The notes under the pieces: model-generated
Seen by the model: the letters and a program-made list of their open reading frames with translations, nothing else
Told to the model about the DNA's origin: nothing
The model's database searches: none
NCBI GenBank assembly: GCA_017412705.1
Contig: JAFPWS010000003.1
Span: 1 to 47,083, forward strand
Source of the DNA: Prevotella sp.
Lineage (GTDB): Bacteria > Bacteroidota > Bacteroidia > Bacteroidales > Bacteroidaceae
DNA: 47,083 nt
Reading direction: 5' to 3'
Shown: piece after piece, positions 1-8,049 of the stretch
Numbering within the stretch: the stretch's first letter is position 1
Layout: each line of letters begins with the position of its first letter
Made by a program: the position numbers and the translations under genes

Positions 1-124
1 ACACAAAACTACAAAAAAGCCCCTGAATAGCAATCGCATTCAGGGGTCAATTTTATTTTGCCGCAGAGGGTCATTCATATTTTGCCCGTGAGGGTCAACA
101 TCGCTTGCCCTCGGGGGTCAAACA
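1..124. mobile_element. End of an IS21-family-like insertion sequence (partial)
   Basis: Read on the minus strand from 124, the sequence starts TGTTTGACCCCC and repeats the motif TGACCC(C/T)C at about 24-bp spacing; on the plus strand the GGGTCA cores lie near 43-49, 67-73, 91-97 and 114-120. A TG...CA end with several internal TGACCCC-type repeats is typical of IS21-family termini. The element would lie to the left of the window, so no transposase gene is visible. The boundary at 124/125 is inferred from the terminal CA, because the beta-barrel reading frame becomes family-like just after it. The identification rests on remembered end structure, not on a database match. Confidence 0.55.
12..56. 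terminator. Hairpin terminator inside the IS end
   Basis: The arms CCCCTGAAT and ATTCAGGGG flank a 9-nt loop. There is an A6 run on the left, which is a U-tract for leftward transcription, and a T-rich stretch on the right. It could stop transcription in either direction and would insulate the mobile element from outside promoters. Confidence 0.6.
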
Positions 125-371
125 CGCTCGGCTTTTCCAACAGGTTTGAACAGATGGTCTATGCCGATACGCTATGGACTATCACTAACCATGAGCAGGC
201 TGTTCGGCGTAATCCTTTCCTTGAAGGACGCTTCGGCTTCAACTACCAAGCGGGCGACAACCACTCCTTCGGTGGATTCTACCAGAATAGCTACGATTAC
301 GTGAAGACCCATAGGGAGAATGACGATGTCCTGCAAATCGTTCCCACGTCGGGGGCGTTTGGCGGGAATAG

Positions 372-404
372 CCTCCCCCTTCGGGGGGAGGTTGGTGGGG
401 GCTT
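372..404 (+). repeat. GC-rich palindromic insert, copy 1 (in frame in the barrel gene)
   Basis: CCTCCCCC, a 3-4 nt loop, then GGGGGAGG, followed by a G-rich tail (GTTGGTGGGGG). It encodes a Pro/Gly-rich stretch (LPLRGEVGGG) unlike its beta-strand surroundings. Confidence 0.7.
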
Positions 405-643
405 CTATGACCACCTGCAAAACAGCAGCGTCCGGCGTGACAAGAACACCCCCAGCCATCAGGTCAATTTTTATTACACGGGAAAGGTGGGCCAACTCAG
501 CATCGACTTTAACGCTGATTATACCTCTCGTAAGCAGCAGAGTCGCAATCAGCAGCAGGAATTGAGCGCTGAGTACGAAGACCGCGACGTGAACACCGGG
601 AGCCTGACGCGCAGCAAGATGTTTGCCGAGAAACTTTTCGTCA

Positions 644-686
644 CTCTCCCCCTCTCTTGGGGAGGGGACGGGGGTGGGCCAGGTCA
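644..686 (+). repeat. GC-rich palindromic insert, copy 2 (in frame in the barrel gene)
   Basis: CTCCCC and GGGGAG arms, then a tail ACGGGGGTGGGCCAGGTCAG (667-686). The encoded peptide is LPLSWGGDGGGPGQ. The tail closely matches that of the copy at 955-999. Confidence 0.75.
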
Positions 687-954
687 GATAGAAGTCGGCG
701 AGGAATACACCAACACGCGCTGGCGCAGCAGATTTGACAATCAGGAGGGATACATTGCCAACAGCGACAATGAGCAGCACGAAAGCAACATAGCGCCCTT
801 CGTGGAACTACGCCAACGTTTAGGACGCTTCCAGCTGTCGGCAGGACTGCGCTACGAGCATGTGGAATCTGAATACTTCGTGAGCGGCGTTCGCCGAGAA
901 GACCAGTGCCGCACCTACAACGACCTCTTCCCGTCGGCTGCCATATCCATCCGA

Positions 955-999
955 CTCCCCTCCCCCTTTCATGGGGGAGACAGAGGGGGGCCTGGTCAG
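955..999 (+). repeat. GC-rich palindromic insert, copy 3 (in frame in the barrel gene)
   Basis: CTCCCCTCCCCC, a short loop, GGGGGAG, then a tail ending GGGGGGCCTGGTCAGG. The encoded peptide is SPFHGGDRGGPGQ. The layout is that of copy 2, with the same reading frame through the tail (GGPGQ in both). Confidence 0.75.
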
Positions 1000-1848
1000 G
1001 GGATGAGTCTCTCCCTCAGTTACGCCAAACGCACGACACGCCCGTCGTACTGGCAGCTGAGCAGCGATGTCATCTATGAGAACCGCCTGAACCGACAGAC
1101 GGGCAACCCCTATCTGAAGCCTGTCAAGTACCACAACCTAAACATGAGCGTGATGTGGAAATGGCTCTTCCTGACTACCAACTTTACCCATTGCGTCGAC
1201 CCCATCCTGTATTCGGCAGAGAGTCTGGAAGAAGACTCAAAGGTAAACCTCGTGTCGCATAAGAACTACGACCATGCCGACTGGCTCACCATTACGCTGG
1301 GTGCACAGAAGGACGTCAGGCTGGGCCAGGCCACTTGGACGCCGCAGTACAACGTCACGCTGATGAAACCGTGGTTCAAGTCAACATTCCTTGACGCAGA
1401 GAAGCGTTTCAACCACCCGATGCTGGCCCTGCAATTAGGCAACATCGTGGCGCTGCCGCACGACTGGCTGCTGCAAGCCGACTTCATGATGCACACCCAC
1501 GGCTATCAGCAGAACGCATGGTTCGAGTGCACCCAAGCGGTACTCACGCTCAGCGTCAGCAAGGACTTCTTCAAGCGTCGTCTGAATGTCAAGCTGACTG
1601 GCAACGACCTCTTCAACGGCGGCATCAACCGCTTCACGCTCTACAGCAACCGCCTGATAATCAGTAAAGAGGAGGACAACGACTCCCGCTGCATCCAGCT
1701 CTCCCTACGCTACCGCTTCAATGTCACCCCGTCGAAGTACAAAGGCACTGGTGCCGGTAATGCAGAGAAGAACCGACTTTAATTATTTTATTGAACGCAA
1801 CGCCACACTCTGGCCAAAAGTCAGGGAACGCTGTCCTGAAGGGGCTTT

Positions 1849-1936
1849 TGCCCCGTCCGCTGACGTGTTCCGCCCGGCTTGCTGTCAGTCACCGCCCCGT
1901 CCTCTGACGGTCTCCGCCCCGTCCGCCAAGCCCTTC
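1849..1936. repeat. Tandem array, four 22-bp units (array 1)
   Basis: Units at 1849-1870, 1871-1892, 1893-1914 and 1915-1936. Each starts CGCCC (TGCCC in the first) and ends in C. Units 1 and 3 share GCCCCGTCC.CTGACG, and unit 4 shares GCCCCGTCCGC with unit 1. Unit 2 is the most diverged. The rest of the gap at 1783-2180 shows no convincing gene: an open frame over it is mostly shadow of the barrel gene plus low-complexity sequence. Confidence 0.7.
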
Positions 1937-2180
1937 ACTCCCTTTTTGGACGCTGCGATGGTACGACCGCCATATTGTCATGGCCATGACAAACGTTCAC
2001 GAAAAAGTTGCAGTTTTTTCTGTTCACATTTTGATTTAAAAGAGAGAAAGGGAAAAGAAAAAAAGAAAGCTTCCCCCCAACCCCCCTATTAAAGAATAAA
2101 CAAGAAAAAGGGTTAGAAGAGAAAACGATATATATAGCCGATGGCGATTTTTCTGGCTTTTCTTCTGTTGAGAAGGGGCA

Positions 2181-2219
2181 GGCCGTCGCTAATCAAAAAG
2201 TCACATTGACGGCCTTTTT
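2181..2219 (+). terminator. Hairpin terminator upstream of the dicarboxylate transporter
   Basis: GGCCGTC (2181-2187) pairs with GACGGCC (2208-2214) across a 20-nt loop and is followed by TTTTT. It probably ends rightward transcription from the receptor fragment. Confidence 0.6.
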
Positions 2220-2250
2220 CAGACCGTTTTCTAACATTTTCCCTTTTTTC

Positions 2251-2281
2251 TTTGCTGTTTCGGATTTTTTTCTTAACTTTG
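2251..2281 (+). promoter_or_regulatory. Bacteroidota-type promoter of the dicarboxylate transporter
   Basis: TTTG (2251-2254), a 19-nt spacer and TAACTTTG (2274-2281) match the Bacteroidota -33/-7 consensus. Transcription would start near 2288, leaving a 5' UTR of about 34 nt. Confidence 0.75.
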
Positions 2282-2321
2282 CATCCAAGAAAATTATTAC
2301 AATAACTAAAAAAAAGAGCTT

Positions 2322-3767
2322 ATGTCTTTAATTATGATTCTACAACTCATGATAGTGCTTGGTGCCCTTTGGGTTGGTTCTCGTTATGGCAGCCTGGCCC
2401 TCGGTGCTATTTCCGGTATTGGTCTTGCGCTGCTCGTCTTCGGCTTCGGCATGAAACCGGGCTCTCCTCCTACCGACGTCATCTACATCATCATCGCAGC
2501 CGTGACCTGTGCCGGTATCATGCAGGCGTCGGGTGGCATGGACTGGTTGATTCAGATAGCCGAGAAGATGTTGCGCAAGCATCCGGACCGTATCACTTTC
2601 CTTGCACCGCTTTGCACTTTCTTCCTGACGGTGCTGGTAGGTACGGGTCACGTGGTCTATACCCTGATGCCCATCATCTGCGACATTGCCCTGAAGAAGG
2701 GTATTCGTCCCGAGCGTCCTTGCGGTGTGGCCTCTATTGCCTCTCAGGTGGGCATCACCTGCTCGCCCATCGCTGCTGCTGTCGTGGCCTTCGTAAGTAT
2801 CTCCAACGCCAATGGCTTCGACGTCACTATTCCCGGCGTGCTGATGGTTTCCATCCCTGCCTGTGTCTGTGGTCTGATGGCTGCCGCCGCAGCGTCTTAC
2901 CACCGTGGTCTTGACCTGGACAAGGACCCCAAGTTCCAGGCCAGAATTAAGGACCCTGCACAGTATGAATACATCTACGGCAGCTCTGCCACGACGCTCG
3001 ACAAGGAGATTCCTACCGAGGCCAAGCGTGCCGTCTTCATATTCCTCGGCGCACTGGTGGTCATTGTCTTCTTTGCCATCTTCCAGAATGCCCTGCCCAC
3101 TTACGACACCATGCGTGCCATCAAGGGTGCCGAGCCGCTGAACATCACACCAGCCTTGTCGGTTACCGCCGACCAGCTGGTAAAGGCCAAGATACATGTC
3201 GACGGTATGACGGAGACTTTCCAGAAACCACTGGCCATGAACCTGGTCATCCAGATTGTCATGATTACCGCTGCCGCCCTGATGATTATCTTCTGCAAGG
3301 CCTCTCCCAAGAAAGCCGTGGCCGGTCCCGTGTGGCAGTCCGGCATGGTGGCCGTTGTGGCTATCTACGGCATCGCCTGGCTGGCAGACACCTATTTCTC
3401 CAACTATCTGAGCGAGATGCAGGTTATGCTGGCTGATATTGTCAAGCAGTATCCCTGGTCTATCGCCCTGGTGTTCTTTCTGGTTTCCGTACTCATCAAC
3501 TCGCAGGGAGCTGTCGTGGTGGCCATGCTGCCCCTCGCCTACTCGCTGGGCATTGCCGGACCCGTGCTGCTGGGCGTGCTACCCAGTGTCTACGGATACT
3601 TCTTCATTCCCAATTATCCTTCTGATATTGCCACTGTCAACTTCGACCGTTCCGGCACCACCGTTATTGGCAAGTACCTGCTGAACCACTCCTTCATGAT
3701 GCCCGGACTCATCTGTGTCTTCACCTCTACCATTGTGGCATATATTCTTTCCATGATTTTTTACTAA
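2322..3767 (+). CDS. dcuB: Anaerobic C4-dicarboxylate transporter (DcuA/DcuB family)
   Basis: A 481-residue, very hydrophobic inner-membrane protein. The N-terminal third follows the DcuA/DcuB pattern closely: a first membrane helix, PGSPPTDVIYIIIA, QASGGMDWLIQIAEK, then LVGTGHVVYTLMPIICD and IRPERPCGVASIASQ. In that family the protein exchanges or takes up fumarate, malate, aspartate and succinate, which suits an anaerobe with fumarate respiration and succinate export. At 481 residues it is somewhat longer than the usual 430-450, with an added soluble stretch between helices near residues 215-300. The ATG at 2322 fits the promoter upstream. A cytidylate-kinase-like gene follows 12 nt after the stop, probably cotranscribed. 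DcuA versus DcuB cannot be decided by eye. Confidence 0.9.
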   Translation: MSLIMILQLMIVLGALWVGSRYGSLALGAISGIGLALLVFGFGMKPGSPPTDVIYIIIAAVTCAGIMQASGGMDWLIQIAEKMLRKHPDRITFLAPLCTFFLTVLVGTGHVVYTLMPIICDIALKKGIRPERPCGVASIASQVGITCSPIAAAVVAFVSISNANGFDVTIPGVLMVSIPACVCGLMAAAAASYHRGLDLDKDPKFQARIKDPAQYEYIYGSSATTLDKEIPTEAKRAVFIFLGALVVIVFFAIFQNALPTYDTMRAIKGAEPLNITPALSVTADQLVKAKIHVDGMTETFQKPLAMNLVIQIVMITAAALMIIFCKASPKKAVAGPVWQSGMVAVVAIYGIAWLADTYFSNYLSEMQVMLADIVKQYPWSIALVFFLVSVLINSQGAVVVAMLPLAYSLGIAGPVLLGVLPSVYGYFFIPNYPSDIATVNFDRSGTTVIGKYLLNHSFMMPGLICVFTSTIVAYILSMIFY

Positions 3768-3779
3768 ACATTGTCAGAT

Positions 3780-4424
3780 ATGAACAAGAACGAGAAATTC
3801 ATCATTGCCATCAACCGGGAGTTGGGTTCTGGTGGCCGTACCGTCGGTGAGAAGCTTGCAGCCAAGTTAGGAGTACCTTTCTACGACAAGGCTTTGATCA
3901 GGGCACTGGAAAAGAAGTATCGCCTCACCGTTGACGAAATAGAAAGCCTGAAAGGTCGCAAGCATGGCTGGTGGGCAGACTTCGAACGTGCAATAGGCAT
4001 CGGCGATGCCCTAAATAGTTCGCGCTTCTACTACCAGTCCAAGCTGGACGACGAGCCGGAGCTGCTCACTACCGAGGAGATTTGGAAGGCCGAGAAGGAA
4101 ATTCTGATGGGTATTGCCGAGACCCGCTCCTGTGTCATTGCAGGTCGCACGGCCTTTCACGTCCTGAAAAAACATCCCAACCACCTGAACATCCTTATCA
4201 AGGCACCCTTGGAGCAGCGTATACAGCGCATTCTCCGCAAGCAGGACATAACCCGTGAGGAAGCCGAGAAGACCATTAAGAAGGTGGACGAGATGCGCGA
4301 GAACTATGTGCAGAAGTACACCGGCACATCGCGCTACGACACTCGCAACTACGAGCTGGTCATCGACATGGCCGGAAAGACGGAAGACCAGGTGGTAGAC
4401 CTAATTCTGAACTATATCGGCTGA
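3780..4424 (+). CDS. Cytidylate-kinase-like family protein
   Basis: A 214-residue protein that starts FIIAINRELGSGGRTVGEKLAAKLG, the P-loop-like opening of the cytidylate kinase-like family (AAA/NMP-kinase fold) that is common in Bacteroidota and Firmicutes. Later it has the pattern VIAGRTAFHVLKKHPNHLNILIKAPLEQRIQRI and a lid-like region with ITREEAEKTIKKVDEMRENY. It probably phosphorylates a nucleotide or another small molecule, but the substrate of this branch is not established, and it is not the housekeeping Cmk. I chose the ATG at 3780 over a TTG at 3771. It lies 12 nt after the transporter gene and is probably in its operon. Confidence 0.8.
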   Translation: MNKNEKFIIAINRELGSGGRTVGEKLAAKLGVPFYDKALIRALEKKYRLTVDEIESLKGRKHGWWADFERAIGIGDALNSSRFYYQSKLDDEPELLTTEEIWKAEKEILMGIAETRSCVIAGRTAFHVLKKHPNHLNILIKAPLEQRIQRILRKQDITREEAEKTIKKVDEMRENYVQKYTGTSRYDTRNYELVIDMAGKTEDQVVDLILNYIG

Positions 4425-4447
4425 CCTCCCGTACAGTCGGGACAAAT

Positions 4448-4486
4448 AAGGCGAGTGAAGCGTTCTTGCTTCACCCGCCTTTATTT
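4448..4486. terminator. Bidirectional terminator between convergent genes
   Basis: A 14-bp stem with one mismatch: the left arm is 4448-4461 and the right arm 4468-4481, with TTCACCCGCC on the right. It is T-rich on the plus side (TTTATTT) and on the minus side (CTTATTTG). It serves both the kinase-like gene and yycJ. Confidence 0.75.
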
Positions 4487-4500
4487 CATATTTCAAGACC

Positions 4501-5304
4501 TTATTCCAGTTCGTATGGTCCTGTGGGCGAGTTACGCTTCAAGACCTCCAGCTGGACATCGGCTCCGGGAATCACTCCATAGCTGCGCAACAGCGTTTCT
4601 ACCGTCTTGCGGGCCAGCTCGGGATGGTTATTCTCCTCGCTGAGGTGGCACAGCCAGATGTGCTGCAGGAAGTCAGACATGTTGTCTGCCAAGGCCTGGG
4701 CACAGGCACGGTTTGAAAGGTGGCCCGTACCAGAGAGAATGCGTTCCTTGAGGAACTTGGGATACGGTCCGCTCATCACCATCTCTTCATCGTGGTTGGC
4801 TTCTATCACCAAGTGGCGCGCCTGCTGTATATAGCCTTTCATCTGGTCGGTCACCTCGCCTGCGTCGGTAATGATACAGAAGTTGGTGCCCCCGGCCTCG
4901 ATGAAGTAACCCACATTGTCGCTGCTGTCGTGAGGCACGGCAAAGGGCGTCACCAGAAACTCGCCTATCTGTACCGGCTGGTCCTTCTCCAGCACCTTTG
5001 CCATCTCAGGGGCAATCTTCTGGGTGACACAATAGTTGCGGTTGATGCCTACATGCACCTTGCGGGTGGCATAGACGGGTATGTTGTAGTCGTGGCTGAA
5101 GGAGCCTACGGATTTTATGTGGTCGGCATGGTCGTGGGTAATCAGCACATGACGGACTTGCGAAAGACTGATGCCGTACTCGCGGAAGTCTTTCTTCAGT
5201 CCCCGTATGCCTACGCCTATATCGATGAGCAGGGCGTCCGTTGGCGTTTCCAACAGATAGCAGTTTCCGCTGCTTCCACTACCGAAAGATATGAATTTTA
5301 GCAT
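4501..5304 (-). CDS. yycJ: YycJ/WalJ-type metallo-beta-lactamase fold hydrolase
   Basis: 267 residues with a metallo-beta-lactamase fold. It opens with FISFGSGSSGNCYLL, the signature start of the YycJ/WalJ family, and has the metal-binding motif THDHADH at residues 56-62. More metal ligands are plausible at VPHDSSDN, ITDAGE and the C-terminal CHLSEENN. Members are probable nucleases (RNase Z/exonuclease fold) linked to DNA repair or cell-wall stress in other bacteria; the precise role here is unknown. The frame is open further upstream to 5334, but the ATG at 5304 is the right start because the protein fold begins at once and the -7 element at 5324-5331 overlaps the longer version. Confidence 0.88.
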   Translation of the reverse strand: MLKFISFGSGSSGNCYLLETPTDALLIDIGVGIRGLKKDFREYGISLSQVRHVLITHDHADHIKSVGSFSHDYNIPVYATRKVHVGINRNYCVTQKIAPEMAKVLEKDQPVQIGEFLVTPFAVPHDSSDNVGYFIEAGGTNFCIITDAGEVTDQMKGYIQQARHLVIEANHDEEMVMSGPYPKFLKERILSGTGHLSNRACAQALADNMSDFLQHIWLCHLSEENNHPELARKTVETLLRSYGVIPGADVQLEVLKRNSPTGPYELE

Positions 5305-5323
5305 TGTAAGTTCAAATTTCGTG

Positions 5324-5331
5324 CAAAGGTA
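5324..5331 (-). promoter_or_regulatory. -7 element of yycJ
   Basis: TACCTTTG on the minus strand, 19 nt before the yycJ ATG. No clear -33 box is seen. The 82-nt divergent region also holds the promoter of the lipoprotein gene. Confidence 0.6.
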
Positions 5332-5374
5332 CAAATAAAATAAAGATTAAGCGTGAAAAATTAAATATTATTTG

Positions 5375-5382
5375 TATTTTTG
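5375..5382 (+). promoter_or_regulatory. -7 element of the small lipoprotein gene
   Basis: TATTTTTG fits TAnnTTTG and ends only 4 nt before the ATG at 5387, so the transcript would have almost no leader. The -33 region is AT-rich without a clear TTTG. Confidence 0.5.
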
Positions 5383-5386
5383 CACT

Positions 5387-5830
5387 ATGAAACATCTGAA
5401 AGTCTTTATGGCTGCCCTGCTACTTGCCGGCTGTGACTTGGGGTTCAATGGCGACGAGGCTGCCCGTGATGCTGCTGTGGCGTGGGCCGACGCCTACTTT
5501 AACTGCGACTTCCACGAGGCTGCGGAATATGCCACCCCCGAGAGCGGGAAGTGGTTGCGCTTTGCAGCCTCCAACACCACAGAGGACGGACTTGAGCTGT
5601 TGCGCGAAAGAAATGCCAAAGTGGAGGGTGACGACTACTATCCTGTTGCCAACGATACGCTGCGTGTCATCAAACTGAAGGTGTGGAACCCTTTGCTGCC
5701 TACCGTCCCAGGCCAGGAGGCCCGTCAGGCTGAAAAAGGTGAGTTCCTCGTCACTGTCGTCAAGCGCGACGGAAGCTGGAAGGTTAGAATGGAAGGCCTA
5801 CCGCGAAGTGAAAAGCAAAGTCGCGACTAA
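5387..5830 (+). CDS. Small predicted lipoprotein, function unknown
   Basis: 147 residues. It starts MKHLKVFMAALLLAGC, a short signal peptide with a lipobox (LAGC), so it should be lipid-anchored in the envelope. The mature part begins with an acidic helix (DEAARDAAVAWADAYFNCDFHEAAEYAT) followed by strands ending EFLVTVVKRDGSWKVRM. This resembles the NTF2-like or DUF4878 type of small Bacteroidota lipoprotein, which is a fold guess, not a recognised family. The ATG at 5387 gives the signal peptide; a TTG at 5372 would overlap the promoter. The last 47 bp overlap the convergent tamL gene. Confidence 0.75.
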   Translation: MKHLKVFMAALLLAGCDLGFNGDEAARDAAVAWADAYFNCDFHEAAEYATPESGKWLRFAASNTTEDGLELLRERNAKVEGDDYYPVANDTLRVIKLKVWNPLLPTVPGQEARQAEKGEFLVTVVKRDGSWKVRMEGLPRSEKQSRD

Positions 5831-7994
5831 GCTTTGGATGGATGATGGGGAAGTGTTCCTTTTCTGTTTTGTAGACAGGGTTGACAGCCTTCATACCCAT
5901 ATCGAAACGGAGAATAAAGTAGTCAAAGTTAAAGCGGATGCCAAGGCCATAGCTGACGGCTATCTGCTTCCAGAAGTCTGACAGCCGGAATTGTCCCCCG
6001 GGCTGGTTCTCATAGTCGCGCAGATTCCAGATATTGCCTGCGTCAACAAACAAGGCTCCTCCCAGTTTCCAGAACAGGTGGGCGCGGTACTCCAGGTTGA
6101 CGTCGAGCTTCATGTCGCCCGTATGCATCAGGTAGTTGTATCCCCCATCCTCATTGTCGTAGTTTCCCGGTCCCAGACTTCTGACGCTCCATCCACGGAC
6201 GCTGTTGGCACCGCCGGAGAAGTACATCTTCTCAAAAGGCAGCACGTCGCTGTTGCCATAGGGATAGGCTATGCCGAACCCGATGTGGAAGACGATCTGG
6301 TTGCGGTAGTCAAGCTGGAAGTAGCGGGAGTAGTCGAAGTCGCCCTTCACGTACTGGGCAAACGCCACGTTCAGGAAGGTGTATTCATCGTCCTCGTTCT
6401 TATGGAAGCCGAAGGTGTTGGCCATCAGGCTGAGCAGATTGCCGCCAGTCTCGATATTGGTCTTGATGGCGTACGTTCCGTTATTGTAGGCATAGCGGAA
6501 ACCGGTGCGCATAATGAAGAGGTCCTGATAGTTGAAGAGCAACAGGGCATTGCGGTTGGCAATGTCTTCCATATACTCTTTCCTGAACTTTTCGCTAATC
6601 CAGGGCATGGTGATGAAGTTCAAATCCAGCAGGTCTAACTGGTAGCGGTCCCTCCTGTAGGGGAAGTCCCACTTGTACCGCCATCCTACGGAGAACACGC
6701 GTCGCAGGAACTCCGGACGGTTCTGCAGGTCATAGAGCAACGACACCTCACTGGTGGCATTGGCACTCCTATGGAACGACTCCGGCAGGAACGGTGCAAT
6801 GAAGCGTGGGAACTGTAGCTTGGTCTGCAGACTGTATTCCAGGAAGTTCGAGTTGGAGTAGCCCTCCAGTCCCTTGATGGCCTCGAAGGCCCCGCGCAGC
6901 TCAATGCTCAGCGCCTCGGAACCATGGAACAGGTTACGGTTCACGTATGTCAGCGAGGCCGCTGCACCCAGGTCGCCTGCTGTATTGGTACCCTCAGGCT
7001 GGAACGATATCGTCGACGGCTTGTTGGTGCTGATGGCAATGTCGCAGTCTATCAGTGCCGAGTCAGGATGCTCTCGCAGGCTGATGTTGGTGTAGCGCAC
7101 TGCCCCCAGGCGTCCGAAGTGGTTGTAGGTAGACTGCAGGTCGCTGGACGCGTAGAGCTTTCCCTCCTGCAGGTACGTGTTGTTCTGCAGCACCTTGGGG
7201 CGCAGGTGTATCACCGAGTCGTCAGCATTACCACTCAGATAGCGGATTCTGTTGATGGTGTACTGTCTGTGGGGGGCATCGGCAACCTGGCTGCTGCGAA
7301 ACCGGTGCAGCACCAGCGTCAGGTCTATGTCCGTCGTCCCCTCTACCGAGTCGGCCCTGTAACTGATGAAGTCCTTGTTGAAACGGAAGTAGCCCTGGTT
7401 GGTCAGCAGCGAGGTGATGCGCTTGCGCTCGTTGTCCAAGTTCTCCACGTTGAACATCATACCTTTTTCCAGTCCCCTGTTCACTATGCTGTCCATGCCT
7501 AACAGGCGGGCAATGGCCGTATCCTGAATGTCGTAGCCCACATTCCGCATATGGTATGCCGGGCCGGGATGCAGCTCGTAGACGGTGCGCAGCTTCTTTT
7601 TCCTGCTCATCGTCAGCACATCAACGCCGGCACGCAGGTATCCCTTGTTCATCAGCTGTTGCTGGATGCTCTTCATCGACAGGTAGGTCTGTACCGAGTC
7701 ATAGATGACGGGCGGCTCTCCTATGGAGCGCAGCGTGCGGTTTATCCACTTGGAGGTGTCGCGCCCCGACAGGTTGTAGGTGTAGAGGGGAATCTTCAGC
7801 GCAGAGAACCAGCGTGCATTGCCGCGCTGACGTACAAACTGCTTCAGCTCAGCCGTATTGATATCACTCGCCTTGACGTCGCTCTTCACCTGAGCACGAT
7901 CCAGCAAATACTCGCCATCGGCGACGTATTTCGTCTCCGAGCAAGCCGTCAGCGTCAGGGCGGCAACAGCGACTATGGCGAACTTGTTGCGCAT
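5784..7994 (-). CDS. tamL: TamL: lipoprotein BamA/TamA-family outer membrane assembly protein
   Basis: 736 residues. The N-terminus MRNKFAIVAVAALTLTACSETKYV is a lipoprotein signal with Cys18. POTRA-like domains follow (roughly residues 25-300, with LTNQGYFRFNKDFI), then a C-terminal 16-strand barrel. The barrel has the family signature FSGGANSVRGWSVRSLGPG, LEYRAHLFWKLGGALFVDAGNIWNL and a terminal strand FAFHFAVGLPF. In Bacteroidota TamL is the lipidated TamA homologue that works with TamB in moving proteins or lipids to the outer membrane. No tamB lies nearby. The divergent neighbour is a TrmH-type methyltransferase, an arrangement I remember as common in this phylum. Its -7 element (8002-8009) lies 7 nt before the ATG. 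Confidence 0.88.
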   Translation of the reverse strand: MRNKFAIVAVAALTLTACSETKYVADGEYLLDRAQVKSDVKASDINTAELKQFVRQRGNARWFSALKIPLYTYNLSGRDTSKWINRTLRSIGEPPVIYDSVQTYLSMKSIQQQLMNKGYLRAGVDVLTMSRKKKLRTVYELHPGPAYHMRNVGYDIQDTAIARLLGMDSIVNRGLEKGMMFNVENLDNERKRITSLLTNQGYFRFNKDFISYRADSVEGTTDIDLTLVLHRFRSSQVADAPHRQYTINRIRYLSGNADDSVIHLRPKVLQNNTYLQEGKLYASSDLQSTYNHFGRLGAVRYTNISLREHPDSALIDCDIAISTNKPSTISFQPEGTNTAGDLGAAASLTYVNRNLFHGSEALSIELRGAFEAIKGLEGYSNSNFLEYSLQTKLQFPRFIAPFLPESFHRSANATSEVSLLYDLQNRPEFLRRVFSVGWRYKWDFPYRRDRYQLDLLDLNFITMPWISEKFRKEYMEDIANRNALLLFNYQDLFIMRTGFRYAYNNGTYAIKTNIETGGNLLSLMANTFGFHKNEDDEYTFLNVAFAQYVKGDFDYSRYFQLDYRNQIVFHIGFGIAYPYGNSDVLPFEKMYFSGGANSVRGWSVRSLGPGNYDNEDGGYNYLMHTGDMKLDVNLEYRAHLFWKLGGALFVDAGNIWNLRDYENQPGGQFRLSDFWKQIAVSYGLGIRFNFDYFILRFDMGMKAVNPVYKTEKEHFPIIHPKLSRDFAFHFAVGLPF

Positions 7995-8001
7995 TTTCGT
8001 G

Positions 8002-8030
8002 CAAAATTACGAAAATAATTCGTAACTTTG
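8002..8030. promoter_or_regulatory. Divergent -7 elements of tamL and the TrmH-type gene
   Basis: TAATTTTG on the minus strand (8002-8009) faces left to tamL, 7 nt from its ATG. TAACTTTG on the plus strand (8023-8030) faces right, 19 nt before the ATG at 8050. The two promoters overlap within 56 bp, so each would affect the other. Confidence 0.6.
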
Positions 8031-8049
8031 TCCCCAAATAGGAAAAAAT

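Larger units (their letters stand above)
125..1782 (+). pseudogene. TonB-dependent-receptor-like outer membrane beta-barrel protein, 5' truncated
   Basis: About 550 residues of an outer-membrane beta-barrel of the TonB-dependent receptor superfamily. Alternating beta-strand patterns run through to the end, which has the typical closing form LSLRYRFNVTPSKYKGTGAG. Relatives of this kind usually have an N-terminal signal peptide, a carboxypeptidase-regulatory-like domain and a plug domain; none is present. The reading frame is open back to a TTG at 58, but the codons before about 125 come from the IS-like end and give no sensible signal peptide. The gene is best read as a fragment left by IS insertion, probably without a proper start. 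Three GC-rich palindromes (372-404, 644-686, 955-999) are inserted in frame. The substrate cannot be told from the sequence. Confidence 0.75.

Noticed and set aside
1721-2092. Open reading frame across the gap after the receptor fragment
   Set aside because: It overlaps the end of the receptor frame and then runs through the 22-bp array and low-complexity DNA; the translation has no domain-like pattern.
2340-3197. Long open frame on the minus strand opposite the dicarboxylate transporter
   Set aside because: Its low-complexity, His/Gly-rich translation is a typical shadow of a real gene with strong codon bias.
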